Positions 1-8,802 of a DNA stretch of 64,000 nucleotides are shown here, one piece after another. The translations under genes and the position numbers were made by a program. A model generated the notes under the pieces. The model searched no databases and had not been told where the DNA came from. It saw only the letters and a list, made by a program, of their open reading frames with translations. Within the stretch, counting starts at the first letter, position 1, and every line of letters starts with the position of its first letter. Origin of the DNA: Caccoplasma_A sp045587545 (lineage in GTDB: Bacteria; Bacteroidota; Bacteroidia; Bacteroidales; G3-4614). The stretch is taken from NCBI GenBank assembly GCA_045587545.1, contig JAZNCN010000028.1, positions 62,001 to 126,000 of the forward strand, read 5' to 3'.

Positions 1-1188
1 CCTTGGTTCTCACTTTTTAAGTTTAAACCCAAAAACAGCGATACTGAATATGGCATAGGTTGGTTACCATTGGGCGGTTATGTTAAAATAGCCGGTATGA
101 TAGACGAATCAATGGATAAAGAACAAATGAAACAACCCGAACAACCTTGGGAATTCCGTTCAAAACCGGCATGGCAAAGACTTTTAATAATGGTTGGAGG
201 GGTTATGTTTAACTTTATTCTTGCTCTAATTATATATATAATGATAACATTTACATGGGGTAAAACATATATTCCCATGCAAAATGTTACAAATGGTTTG
301 TCTTATAGCAATGTTGCTTGGGAGGCAGGATTTCAAGAAGGAGATATACCTTTAAGTGCTGATGGTGTTGAACTAAAAGTCCTTGATGGTAAAACAGTAA
401 GAGCAATTTGTGAAGCAAAAGAGGTTAAAGTTTTAAGAGAAAAAGATACCGTTTCTATTGCTATACCCGAAAATTTTATGCTTAAAATAGTTGCATCACA
501 AGAGGGCTTTGCATCTTATCGCATAAAACCTATAGTTGCAGAGTTAGTAAAAGGAGGTGGTGCTGAAGCTGCAGGCATAAAACCCGGGACTGAGATTTTA
601 TCAATTAATTACAAGCTAACAAGTGATGTATCTAAAATTTCCAAAGTTCTTGACAGATACGAAGCCGGAGATAGTGTTAATGTCTGCATCAAAGGCCCAA
701 ATGGAATAGAATTTGTGAAAGTAAAAATAGATGAGAATAAGAAATTGGGAGTTATGCTTAAACCCATAACTGAGGTATATTCTCCTGTTGTTGAGAAATA
801 TTCGTTCTTTGAATCAATACCTGTAGGTATAAAACAAGGTTTTGAGACACTTTCGGGTTATGTAAGCGACTTCAAATATATATTCACAAAAGAGGGTGCT
901 GCAAGTTTAGGTGGTTTTGGAACAATTGGAAGCATATTCCCTGCAACATGGAATTGGGAAGCATTTTGGAATATGACAGCATTCCTATCAATAATTCTGG
1001 CATTTATGAATATTCTTCCTATACCTGCATTAGATGGTGGACACGTTTTATTTTTACTATATGAGGTTATAACTCGTCGCAAACCAAGCGAAAAATTTAT
1101 GGAGTACGCTCAAACAGCAGGAATGATATTTTTATTACTGCTTTTGATTGTTGCTAACGGAAATGATATTATAAGACTCTTTAAATAG
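1..1188 (+). CDS. rseP: RIP metalloprotease RseP (site-2 protease), 5' part missing
   Basis: The reading frame is open from the first base of the window, so the gene starts upstream and the usual N-terminal HExxH zinc site is not visible. About 396 codons are present. What can be seen is a hydrophobic segment near bases 190-250, two PDZ-like regions (about bases 480-760 carry the clearer one, around the GGGAEAAGI word), and a C-terminal membrane part with the PALDGGH motif (bases 1024-1044), which supplies the third zinc ligand in family M50. It is a membrane protease that cuts anti-sigma factors or signal peptide remnants inside the bilayer. The stop lies 5 bases before the next gene, so the two are probably co-transcribed. 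Family assignment is firm; the substrate is unknown. Confidence 0.93.
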   Translation, partial: PWFSLFKFKPKNSDTEYGIGWLPLGGYVKIAGMIDESMDKEQMKQPEQPWEFRSKPAWQRLLIMVGGVMFNFILALIIYIMITFTWGKTYIPMQNVTNGLSYSNVAWEAGFQEGDIPLSADGVELKVLDGKTVRAICEAKEVKVLREKDTVSIAIPENFMLKIVASQEGFASYRIKPIVAELVKGGGAEAAGIKPGTEILSINYKLTSDVSKISKVLDRYEAGDSVNVCIKGPNGIEFVKVKIDENKKLGVMLKPITEVYSPVVEKYSFFESIPVGIKQGFETLSGYVSDFKYIFTKEGAASLGGFGTIGSIFPATWNWEAFWNMTAFLSIILAFMNILPIPALDGGHVLFLLYEVITRRKPSEKFMEYAQTAGMIFLLLLLIVANGNDIIRLFK

Positions 1189-1193
1189 TTTTT

Positions 1194-2378
1194 ATGAGCA
1201 AATCAAAAATTATATTAAAACCTAAAAAAGAGGATTCACTATTAAGAATGCACCCTTGGATATTTTCAGGTGCAATATTAAAAATTGAGGGTGAACCAGA
1301 AGAGGGTGATGTTGTTGATGTATATTTTAACAACGGGAAGTTTGCGGCTACAGGACACTACCAAATTGGGAGCATAGCAATAAGAGTTCTATCATTTAAA
1401 GAGGTTGAGATTGATTATAATTTTTATAAACAGAGATTGGCAAGCGCATACGATTTACGTTTAGCTTATGGTATTGCGGGCACAGAAAAGAGTAACTGTT
1501 TCAGATTAATTCATGGCGAAGGTGACTTTTTACCAGGATTAATTATTGATATATATGGTTCAACAGCTGTAATGCAGGCGCACTCCCCAGGAATGCACTT
1601 TGCTCGTGAAATCATAGCTGATGCATTAATGGATATTATGCAAGGGGTTATAACAGAGGTTTATTATAAATCAGATACTACTCTACCTTACAAAGCTCAA
1701 TTAGATCCTCAAAACGAATATATCAGAGGTGAATATAAAGGTAATATTGCAATAGAGAATGGTCTAAAATTTTACGTTGACTGGTTAAGAGGACAAAAAA
1801 CAGGATTCTTCGTTGACCAGCGTGATAACAGAGCGTTACTTGAGAAATATGCAAAAAATCGTAAAGTATTGAATATGTTTTGTTATACAGGTGGATTCTC
1901 TTTCTATGCTATGAGAGGTGGAGCTGAATTGGTTCACTCGGTTGATAGCTCGGCAAAGGCCATTGATTTGACAAAGAAAAATGTTGAGATGAATTTTCCC
2001 AATGATAACAGGCATGAAGCTTACGTTAAAGATGCATTTAAATATCTTGACGAAATGGGAGAAAACTACGATTTGATTATTCTTGACCCTCCTGCTTTTG
2101 CAAAACATAGAGATGCTCTTCATAATGCGTTACAAGGGTATAAAAGATTAAATGCAAAGGCTTTTGAGAAGATTAAACCGGGAGGTATTCTATTTACATT
2201 CTCATGTTCTCAAGTTGTAACAAAAGAGCAATTCAGGCTTGCAATATTCAGTGCTGCAGCAATGTCGGGAAGAAATGTAAGAATATTACACCAACTCACT
2301 CAACCTGCCGACCACCCTATAAATATATATCACCCTGAAGGTGAATATCTGAAAGGGTTGGTGCTTTATGTTGAATAA
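1194..2378 (+). CDS. rlmI: RlmI-type class I rRNA large subunit methyltransferase
   Basis: This 394-residue protein has the layout of the RlmI/YccW family. An N-terminal PUA domain (about residues 1-80) is followed by a Rossmann SAM-dependent methyltransferase domain. The SAM motif I region is around residues 224-236 (MFCYTGGFS) and the DPPAF catalytic motif is at 298-302. E. coli RlmI makes m5C1962 in 23S rRNA; the same reaction is inferred here, but related family members methylate other positions. The length matches the family. ATG 1194 is just 5 bases after the rseP stop, which suggests an operon. Confidence 0.9.
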   Translation: MSKSKIILKPKKEDSLLRMHPWIFSGAILKIEGEPEEGDVVDVYFNNGKFAATGHYQIGSIAIRVLSFKEVEIDYNFYKQRLASAYDLRLAYGIAGTEKSNCFRLIHGEGDFLPGLIIDIYGSTAVMQAHSPGMHFAREIIADALMDIMQGVITEVYYKSDTTLPYKAQLDPQNEYIRGEYKGNIAIENGLKFYVDWLRGQKTGFFVDQRDNRALLEKYAKNRKVLNMFCYTGGFSFYAMRGGAELVHSVDSSAKAIDLTKKNVEMNFPNDNRHEAYVKDAFKYLDEMGENYDLIILDPPAFAKHRDALHNALQGYKRLNAKAFEKIKPGGILFTFSCSQVVTKEQFRLAIFSAAAMSGRNVRILHQLTQPADHPINIYHPEGEYLKGLVLYVE

Positions 2379-2403
2379 TAACAACAAATAAATAAAATAG
2401 GAG

Positions 2404-4449
2404 ATGAAAAAACTAATTTTTATTACAACAACAGCTCTTCTGCTTGGCGTAGGCTCAACAAGTTGTACAAAATCAGAAGATGCAGAAAAATTTAATTACA
2501 CCGTGGATAAATTTGCTGATTTACAAATTCTTCGTTATCAAGTTCCGGGATTTGAGGATTTAACCTTAAATCAAAAACTTTATGTATATTATCTTACTGA
2601 AGCAGCCCAAGAGGGCCGTGATATTCTATTTGACCAAAATGGTAAATACAATCTTGCCATACGTCGTACTTTAGAGGCTATTTACACAAACTTTAATGGA
2701 GATAAAGAGAGTAATGATTATAAAGAGTTTGTGGTATATTTAAAAAGAGTTTGGTTTGCAAATGGCATACACCATCACTATGCAACTGACAAATTTATTC
2801 CTGGTTTTTCACAAGAGTTCTTTAAAGAACAAGTAAAGGCTATTGACCCATCATTACTGCCAATACGTGATGGAAAAACTGTAGATGATCTTATTGCTGA
2901 GTTAACTCCTGTTATTTTTGATAAAAATGTTATGCCCAAAAGAGTTAACCTTGCTGCAGGAGATGATTTAGTATTAACATCGGCTGGAAACTACTATGAA
3001 GGCGTTACTCAAAAAGAGGCTGAAGATTTCTATGCTAAAATGCGTAAACCTAACGACAATCAACCAATATCATATGGACTAAACAGTCGTCTTGTTAAAA
3101 AAGATGGCAAGATATATGAAGAGGTTTACAAAATAGGCGGCAGATATACAAAAGCTCTTGAACGCATTGTATATTGGTTGGAGTTGGCAAAAGGCGTTGC
3201 TGAGAACGATGACCAACGAAAAGTTATAGACTTATTGATTGAATTTAATAAAACTGGAGATCTAAAAACTTTTGATGAATATGCTGTCGCTTGGGTACAA
3301 GAGCTTACAGGTATGGTCGATTTTATTTGTGGATTTACTGAGGTATATGGAGACCCTCTTGGCTTAAAGGCAAGTTGGGAAGCTTCAATTAACTTCAAAA
3401 ACGTAAAAGCTTCTGCTCGTACTGAAACAATCAGTGCAAATGCTCAATGGTTTGAAGATAACTCGCCAGTTGATCCAAGATTCAAGAAAGAGACAGTAAA
3501 AGGTGTTACAGCAAAAGTTATTACTGTTGCCATGTTGGGTGGCGATTGTTATCCAAGTACACCTATCGGAATAAATCTTCCTAATGCTGATTGGATTCGT
3601 CGCGATTATGGCTCAAAATCGGTAACAATTGAGAATATAACATACGCTTATGATCAAGCATCTTTGGGCAACGGATTTAAAGAGGAGTTTGTAATTAATG
3701 AAGAGACTCGCCTACTAATGGATAAATATGGATTTGATAGTGATAATCTTCACACAGACCTTCATGAATGTTTAGGACATGGTTCTGGTAAGCTATTGCC
3801 CGGTGTTGATTCTGATGCTCTTAAATCGTACGCTTCAACTCTTGAAGAGACTCGTGCCGATTTATTTGCAATGTACTATATGGCAGATCCCAAAATTTTG
3901 GAATTAGGTCTTCTCCCTCATAAAGATGCTTATAAAGCAAATTACTATTCATATATAATGAATGGTTTGATGACTCAATTAACTCGCATTGAACTCGGTA
4001 ATAATATTGAGGAGTCACATATGCGTAACCGTCAACTAATAGCTAAATGGTGTTTGGAGAACGGAGCAGAAGAAAATGTTATCTCATTTGAGAAAATTGA
4101 AGGCAAGAGTTATATAAAAATCAACGACTACGATAAGTTACGTCAATTATTCGGTAAATTGCTTGCAGAAATTCAGCGTATAAAATCTGAGGGTGATTAC
4201 GAAGCAGGAAAAGAGATGGTTGAAACTTATGCAGTTAAAGTTGATCCAGAATTACACAAAGAAGTTTTAGCTCGTTATAAAAGTTTGAACCTAGCGCCAT
4301 ACAAAGGCTTTGTAAATCCTCAATATAGTTTAGTTGAAGATGAAGCAGGTAATGTTGTTGATGTTACAGTTTCGTATAATGAGGACTATACAGAGCAGAT
4401 GATGCGCTACTCAAAAGATTACTCATCATTGGATAGTTACAACGACTAA
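2404..4449 (+). CDS. Dipeptidyl-peptidase III-like lipoprotein (family M49)
   Basis: This 681-residue protein begins with a lipoprotein signal (hydrophobic stretch then GSTSC, Cys at about residue 21), so it should be anchored in an envelope membrane. The zinc-peptidase signature HECLGHGSGK at about residues 454-463 is the HExxGH motif unique to M49, and EETRAD about 27 residues later gives the third ligand. M49 enzymes remove dipeptides from the N-termini of oligopeptides. Most characterised homologues are cytosolic; the exported form is common in Bacteroidales and points to periplasmic peptide use. The start lies 25 bases after rlmI, probably in the same transcript. Confidence 0.9.
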   Translation: MKKLIFITTTALLLGVGSTSCTKSEDAEKFNYTVDKFADLQILRYQVPGFEDLTLNQKLYVYYLTEAAQEGRDILFDQNGKYNLAIRRTLEAIYTNFNGDKESNDYKEFVVYLKRVWFANGIHHHYATDKFIPGFSQEFFKEQVKAIDPSLLPIRDGKTVDDLIAELTPVIFDKNVMPKRVNLAAGDDLVLTSAGNYYEGVTQKEAEDFYAKMRKPNDNQPISYGLNSRLVKKDGKIYEEVYKIGGRYTKALERIVYWLELAKGVAENDDQRKVIDLLIEFNKTGDLKTFDEYAVAWVQELTGMVDFICGFTEVYGDPLGLKASWEASINFKNVKASARTETISANAQWFEDNSPVDPRFKKETVKGVTAKVITVAMLGGDCYPSTPIGINLPNADWIRRDYGSKSVTIENITYAYDQASLGNGFKEEFVINEETRLLMDKYGFDSDNLHTDLHECLGHGSGKLLPGVDSDALKSYASTLEETRADLFAMYYMADPKILELGLLPHKDAYKANYYSYIMNGLMTQLTRIELGNNIEESHMRNRQLIAKWCLENGAEENVISFEKIEGKSYIKINDYDKLRQLFGKLLAEIQRIKSEGDYEAGKEMVETYAVKVDPELHKEVLARYKSLNLAPYKGFVNPQYSLVEDEAGNVVDVTVSYNEDYTEQMMRYSKDYSSLDSYND

Positions 4450-4460
4450 TTATTTTTAAT

Positions 4461-5015
4461 ATGAGCAACGAGGATATTATAAAGAGTATTAAGAAAGATT
4501 TCAGACTTGGAATGAATGGAATTGTATCAACAAGTATGAGAGAGAAAGGCATGAATTATAAAATTAATTTTGGTTTGTCGCTACCTCAAATACGTAATAT
4601 TGCCCAAAAATATCCTCAAAATTCAGAAGTTGCAGAGATGCTATGGAAGGAGAATATCAGAGAATCTAAGTTGCTCGCTACAATGCTATATCCTTTAAAA
4701 GAGATGACTTTAGATAAAGCAGAAAAGTGGATTAACGATATAGAGTATAATGAGGTTTCTGATATAGCATCAATGTATCTATTTGCAAAAGTTCCGTTTG
4801 CTATAGAATTAGTTTTGAATAATATTAAAACCGACAATGACAACAAAATATATTTCGGTCTGAGATTGCTTACAAGATTATTAATTAATAAAACCGAGAT
4901 AAGCAACTTGTCATTAAGTGAAATAGCTAATATTACAAGAAATTGTACCTCAAGCAATAATATTACTGTTGCATCAGTTGCAAACGATGTTATTCAAAGA
5001 TTAGGTATTGAATAA
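4461..5015 (+). CDS. DNA alkylation repair-like HEAT-repeat protein
   Basis: A 184-residue, helix-rich protein resembling the small AlkD/AlkC-like HEAT-repeat proteins often annotated as DNA alkylation repair enzymes in Bacteroidales. Family-like features are the MREKGMNYKINFGLSLPQIR block at residues 27-46 and regularly spaced amphipathic helices after it. AlkD itself is a DNA glycosylase that removes bulky cationic bases; whether this short version keeps that activity cannot be told from sequence. It follows the DPP III gene by 11 bases and ends before a strong hairpin, so it is probably the last gene of the rseP transcript. Confidence 0.7.
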   Translation: MSNEDIIKSIKKDFRLGMNGIVSTSMREKGMNYKINFGLSLPQIRNIAQKYPQNSEVAEMLWKENIRESKLLATMLYPLKEMTLDKAEKWINDIEYNEVSDIASMYLFAKVPFAIELVLNNIKTDNDNKIYFGLRLLTRLLINKTEISNLSLSEIANITRNCTSSNNITVASVANDVIQRLGIE

Positions 5016-5037
5016 TTATTCATTTAAAATATTTTAT

Positions 5038-5080
5038 AATCGCTCTTACTCATTTTTTGAATAAGGGCGATTATTTTATA
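5038..5080 (+). terminator. Terminator after the DNA alkylation repair gene
   Basis: An inverted repeat (AATCGCTCTTACTC pairing with GAATAAGGGCGATT, one mismatch) with a 7-base loop is followed by TATTTTAT. It closes the rseP-rlmI-DPP III transcript. Confidence 0.75.
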
Positions 5081-5198
5081 TTCATTATTAGAAACCTAAA
5101 ACAGACTCAAACAAACCCAAACATGTTTTGTGATGATAAAAATATATTTTTAGATAAAATTTAAATAGTTTCTTATATATTAGAATAAAAAAAGTTTG

Positions 5199-5206
5199 TA
5201 AATTTG
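5199..5206 (+). promoter_or_regulatory. Candidate -7 promoter box for the fur-like/purA operon
   Basis: TAAATTTG fits the Bacteroidota -7 consensus TAnnTTTG and lies 57 bases before the ATG. No good TTTG -33 box is found 19-21 bases upstream, so this is only a candidate. Confidence 0.4.
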
Positions 5207-5262
5207 TAAGGTGTATGTTTGTTCTTAAAATAGTTAGAAAAGCTGTTTAAAATTTATTATTG

Positions 5263-5799
5263 ATGTCTGACGAAAAAAGCAAAGACTCATTAAGAGTAAA
5301 ATTAAATCAATATCTTGAAGAGAATAAACATCGAAAAACGCCTGAAAGATACTTTGTAGTTGATGTCGTAACAGAAACCACAAAAAGGTTTGATGCCGAA
5401 TACATACAAAAAGAAGTAGCTAAAAATGGTATTAGAATCAGCCGAGGAACAGTGTATAACACATTGTCATTAATGGTTGATGCACAAATCTTGAGAGAGC
5501 ATGAAATAGAAGGTAAAAAATTCTTTGAGCGTGCCCCACTCTCACAAACATATGTACGTTTAATATGTACGCAATGTGGCAAGGTAAAAGATAGTAAGGA
5601 TAGCGATTTGATTACCTTAGTAAATAGCCGTAAATTTGGACGTTTTTCAACATCATATAGTACAGTTGTAATTTATGGGTTATGCAGTTCATGTGTGAAT
5701 GCAAAACGCAAAGCAACATTAAAGGCAAAACTGATTGCCAAAGAGAATAAATTAGAGAGTAAAAAGAAATTATTATCAAATAACAAAAAAAATAAATGA
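5263..5799 (+). CDS. Fur-family transcriptional regulator, variant without sensor histidines
   Basis: This 178-residue protein has the Fur fold. A winged helix holds the SRGTVYNTLSLMVDAQIL recognition-helix block at about residues 65-82. A dimerisation domain carries two structural zinc pairs, CTQC and CSSC. The metal-sensing part is odd: the usual HHHLIC reads TYVRLIC, the histidine before FD in helix 2 is Arg, and the His in the later 'SHS.YIYG' block is Ser. Without these ligands it may not sense iron or zinc in the usual way. A lysine-rich tail of about 30 residues follows. ATG 5263 is preferred to the TTG at 5260. Its stop overlaps the purA start (ATGA), so the two are translationally coupled. 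Confidence 0.85.
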   Translation: MSDEKSKDSLRVKLNQYLEENKHRKTPERYFVVDVVTETTKRFDAEYIQKEVAKNGIRISRGTVYNTLSLMVDAQILREHEIEGKKFFERAPLSQTYVRLICTQCGKVKDSKDSDLITLVNSRKFGRFSTSYSTVVIYGLCSSCVNAKRKATLKAKLIAKENKLESKKKLLSNNKKNK

Positions 5800-7067
5800 G
5801 CACAACCATGAAAGTAGATGTGTTATTAGGTCTTCAATGGGGCGACGAAGGTAAAGGTAAAGTTGTTGACGTTCTTACTCCCGAATATAATGTAATTACT
5901 CGTTTTCAAGGTGGACCAAATGCAGGACATACCCTTGTTTTTAATGGAGAGAAATATGTTCTTCGTTCAATTCCTTCAGGAATTTTCCAAGGAGGTAAAA
6001 TAAATATTATTGGTAACGGTGTTGTTTTAGACCCAATACTATTCAAACAAGAAGCTGTTGCTTTGGCAGAGAGCGGACACGATTTAAAATCACGCTTATA
6101 CATATCTAAAAAGGCTCATTTAATTTTGCCTACTCACCGTATGTTAGATGCAGCATATGAAGCAGCTAAAGGTGATGCAAAAATTGGAACAACAGGAAAA
6201 GGTATTGGTCCTACATACACCGATAAAGTCAGCCGTAACGGACTAAGAGTTGGAGACATATTGGAAAACTTTGACGAGAAGTATGCTAAAGCAAAAGCAA
6301 AACACGACCAAATACTAAAATCGTTAAACTTTGAGTATAATATTGATGCTTTGGAGAAAGAGTTTTTTGAAGCATTGGAATATATCAAAGAGTTTAATCT
6401 AATAGATAGCGAGCACGTAATAAACAACCTGCTTAAAGAGGGTAAAAGCGTGTTGGCAGAGGGTGCTCAAGGAACACTATTAGATGTTGATTTTGGTTCA
6501 TATCCTTTTGTTACATCGTCAAACACTGTATGTGCCGGAGCTTGTACAGGAATGGGAATTGCTCCAACAAAAATTGGTAAAGTATATGGTATATTCAAAG
6601 CATATTGTACCCGTGTAGGTAGCGGTCCATTCCCAACAGAGTTGTTTGATGAAGTTGGCGAAACAATCTGCAAAAACGGAAATGAATTTGGAGCAGTAAC
6701 AGGTCGTAAACGCCGTTGCGGCTGGATTGATCTTGTTGCATTGAAATATGCAATTATGATTGATGGAGTTACTGATTTGATTATGATGAAAAGTGATGTT
6801 CTTGATTCATTCAAAACCATTAAGGCTTGTGTGGCATACAAAATCAATGGTGAAACAGTAACTGAGTTTCCCTTCTCTATCAGCGAAGATATTGAACCTA
6901 TTTACAAAGAGCTCCCGGGTTGGAACTGCGATATGACAAAAATGCAATCGGAAGATGAATTCCCGGCTGAATTTAAAGCATATATCAAATTCTTGGAAGA
7001 AGAGTTGGAAGTACCTATCAAGATTGTATCAGTAGGTCCAGACAGAGCACAAACTATTGTAAGATAA
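5796..7067 (+). CDS. purA: Adenylosuccinate synthetase
   Basis: PurA, 423 residues, the normal family length. It joins IMP and aspartate with GTP to form adenylosuccinate, the first committed step to AMP. The GTP-binding P-loop QWGDEGKGK is at about residues 14-22, with NAGHTLV (catalytic His) and GTTGKGIGPTY further on. The start ATG overlaps the stop of the Fur-like gene by four bases. ATG 5808 (MKVDVLLGLQWG) is an alternative start that would break the overlap. A strong terminator follows. Confidence 0.97.
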   Translation: MSTTMKVDVLLGLQWGDEGKGKVVDVLTPEYNVITRFQGGPNAGHTLVFNGEKYVLRSIPSGIFQGGKINIIGNGVVLDPILFKQEAVALAESGHDLKSRLYISKKAHLILPTHRMLDAAYEAAKGDAKIGTTGKGIGPTYTDKVSRNGLRVGDILENFDEKYAKAKAKHDQILKSLNFEYNIDALEKEFFEALEYIKEFNLIDSEHVINNLLKEGKSVLAEGAQGTLLDVDFGSYPFVTSSNTVCAGACTGMGIAPTKIGKVYGIFKAYCTRVGSGPFPTELFDEVGETICKNGNEFGAVTGRKRRCGWIDLVALKYAIMIDGVTDLIMMKSDVLDSFKTIKACVAYKINGETVTEFPFSISEDIEPIYKELPGWNCDMTKMQSEDEFPAEFKAYIKFLEEELEVPIKIVSVGPDRAQTIVR

Positions 7068-7092
7068 TATAATTATTAAAAATAATCTTTAC

Positions 7093-7127
7093 GGAAGAGT
7101 TCGACACATGCCGAACTCTTCCTTTGT
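7093..7127 (+). terminator. Terminator after purA
   Basis: GGAAGAGTTCG and CGAACTCTTCC form a perfect 11-base-pair stem with an 8-base loop, followed by TTTG TTT. Confidence 0.85.
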
Positions 7128-7288
7128 TTAAAAGGTTATTGTTACAAAAGAGAGTAGCAAAAATAAAATATTAGAAATTTATATTATTTTTGTGGTAAAT
7201 TTAATTAATGACAAGATAAATAGAAATATAGATAGATTAAAGGGATAAGACTCCCCAAAGTTTATAATTTTTTTAGAGCTTTTGCTCT

Positions 7289-7424
7289 TATTCTCTACCT
7301 TGAAAACCGCCAATTTGAAAGCACAAGGGAATAAGTGTTAATGGTTCATTCCTATGCGTAGGCGTGGACTGTTCGTACTTATTTGTGTGCAGGGTGCTTG
7401 GCGGTACCTCAAGGTTAGATTTAA
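7289..7424 (+). ncRNA. Candidate 6S-like RNA (long bulged hairpin)
   Basis: About 136 bases fold into one long interrupted rod. The closing stem pairs ACCTTGA (7297-7303) with TCAAGGT (7409-7415), then CCGCCAA (7307-7313) with TTGGCGG (7398-7404). A large internal loop follows (about 7314-7320 against 7391-7397). The next stem pairs GCACA...AATAAGT (7321-7337) with ACTTATT..TGTGC (7377-7390). The tip is GGTTCATTCCTA-TGCG-TAGG...TGGACT with G-U pairs. Closing stem, open central bubble and apical stem are the layout of 6S RNA, which mimics an open promoter and binds RNA polymerase. The region has no credible gene and lies between a terminator and an HTH gene. Exact ends are unknown. Another Bacteroidales structured RNA class is possible. 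Confidence 0.5.
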
Positions 7425-7450
7425 GTATCGAATGGTTCCGCCTTTTTATT

Positions 7451-7654
7451 ATGGTACACATAGGAAAAATAATTGAAGAAGAGTTCTACCGACAAGGTCG
7501 TTCTGTATCATGGTTTGCAAAAATGCTCTGCTGTGAACGTACTAATGTATATAAAATCTTCAAACGCGAAAGCATTGACTCTGCCCTACTCTTTAAAATC
7601 TCCCAAATTTTAAATCATAATTTCTTCTCATACTATACCAATAGATTGAGATAA
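7451..7654 (+). CDS. Small helix-turn-helix protein (XRE-like)
   Basis: A 67-residue basic protein beginning MVHIGKIIEEEFYRQGRS. The segment VSWFAKMLCCERTNVYKIFKRESIDSALLFKISQIL reads as a helix-turn-helix of the small XRE-like type common in Bacteroidales. An in-frame start at 7364 would run through the structured RNA upstream, so ATG 7451 is chosen. It is nearly all DNA-binding domain with no sensor region. Its target is unknown. Confidence 0.65.
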   Translation: MVHIGKIIEEEFYRQGRSVSWFAKMLCCERTNVYKIFKRESIDSALLFKISQILNHNFFSYYTNRLR

Positions 7655-7835
7655 TTATTCTACAATACGTAGAATAATACAACACTTCTTACTCGTAAAT
7701 TTAACTTTTTTAAATATTGATTTTGTTTAGTGATTTTTTAATAGACAAAGACTGAAAGCAACAGGATATTAAGCTATTAGATTCTACTAAGATTAGAGAC
7801 AATTCTGATCTAATATTTTAAAATGACAGTATATA

Positions 7836-7870
7836 AAAGAGGTTCGTCATTTAAGACAGACCTCTTTAAC
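7836..7870 (+). terminator. Terminator-like hairpin after the small HTH gene
   Basis: AAAGAGGT (7836-7843) pairs with ACCTCTTT (7860-7867). On the minus strand the A-run at 7832-7839 would also give a T-tail, so it may act both ways. Confidence 0.6.
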
Positions 7871-7880
7871 TTTAATGTTC

Positions 7881-7922
7881 TTCAAAATAAAATAAGCTAT
7901 TAAGTAAGTATATCTTAATAGC
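7881..7922 (-). terminator. Terminator after the cysteine-rich protein gene
   Basis: On the minus strand GCTATTAAG (complement of 7914-7922) pairs with CTTAATAGC (complement of 7895-7903), followed by a T-rich run (TTATTTTATTTT). Confidence 0.75.
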
Positions 7923-7955
7923 CTATTCTCGTTTAAAATATTAGATTAAAGTTTA

Positions 7956-8612
7956 TTATTTCTTAGGACAAGGCATTGGTTTGCATCCTTTGTGTCCTTT
8001 TTTACAATTTACTTGCATCTTTATCCATTTTTCGTATTGAGCAGCTGTTAATACATCTTTTATCTTCGTGTTATAAGCTCTGCTAATACTATCCATAGGA
8101 GATTTAGGAACTTTTTTCATACAAGGTTTTATTTGTTTGCAACTATCCTTTCCCATGGGACAATTTGCTTTCATATTGCATTTGCCAGCATTCATTTTAG
8201 GACAATTTGCTTTCATTTTATCAGGACATGGATTTTTACAATCTCCTTTCATTTGAGGTTTGCCATTGGGACAAACATTCATACAATCTTTTTTAGGTTT
8301 CTCGCACTCAACAGCACATGGTTTCTCGGGATTTGGTTGGCAAACTCCTCCTTTAAAGTGTTTTCCTCCTTTTGGTAGTGTTGGACGTTGTGACATTCCA
8401 GCTTTTTTTGCTTCAATATATTCAAGGTTTATATCATATACCTTTTTATATTGTTTTTTGGTTAAATCCAACTTCTCTTTCATCATTTCTGTTTTCTTCT
8501 TTGCAATATCTTTGCTTGATAGTTGCTGTTTTTCTTGCGCAAATGAAACACTTGATACACTCATCATAATTCCTAATGAAAGTGCAATTGCATTTAATTT
8601 TGTAAGTTTCAT
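7956..8612 (-). CDS. Secreted Cys/Met-rich LTxxQ-motif protein
   Basis: A 218-residue protein starting MKLTKLNAIALSLGIMM with a cleavable signal peptide (cut likely after SVSFA). Two LTxxQ-type helices, LDLTKKQYKKVYDINLEY and LTAAQYEKWIKM, are the mark of the Spy/CpxP-like periplasmic group seen in many small Bacteroidales proteins. Between and after them lies a basic, low-complexity block with 15 cysteines and many Met, Lys and Pro residues, including repeats such as KANCPM and NPCPDK. This looks suited to metal binding, but that is inference. ATG 8612 is preferred; an in-frame ATG at 8621 adds three residues. Confidence 0.65.
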   Translation of the reverse strand: MKLTKLNAIALSLGIMMSVSSVSFAQEKQQLSSKDIAKKKTEMMKEKLDLTKKQYKKVYDINLEYIEAKKAGMSQRPTLPKGGKHFKGGVCQPNPEKPCAVECEKPKKDCMNVCPNGKPQMKGDCKNPCPDKMKANCPKMNAGKCNMKANCPMGKDSCKQIKPCMKKVPKSPMDSISRAYNTKIKDVLTAAQYEKWIKMQVNCKKGHKGCKPMPCPKK

Positions 8613-8802
8613 AATATTCAATTTTTAAGTTTGTAATTTATTTGTTTGTTTTATTCGCTTTCTGTTTTTATGACTATCTATTTTTATAAAGGTTTAAATT
8701 ATGAAGTAAAATTTTTGTTGAAAAGTTTATATATATAAGTAATGTAATAGATAATTTATTTATGTAACTTCGCATTGTTATAAACAAATAGCAATAAAGA
8801 GT

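Larger units (their letters stand above)
7655..7955. other. Intergenic region between two convergent genes
   Basis: This 300-base AT-rich stretch holds two separate terminator hairpins, one for each flanking gene (listed separately). Apart from these, no gene or repeat was seen. Confidence 0.6.

Noticed and set aside
7364..7450. Extended N-terminus of the small HTH protein
   Set aside because: The extra 29 residues run through the structured RNA stems and look non-protein-like; the conserved family start is the ATG at 7451.
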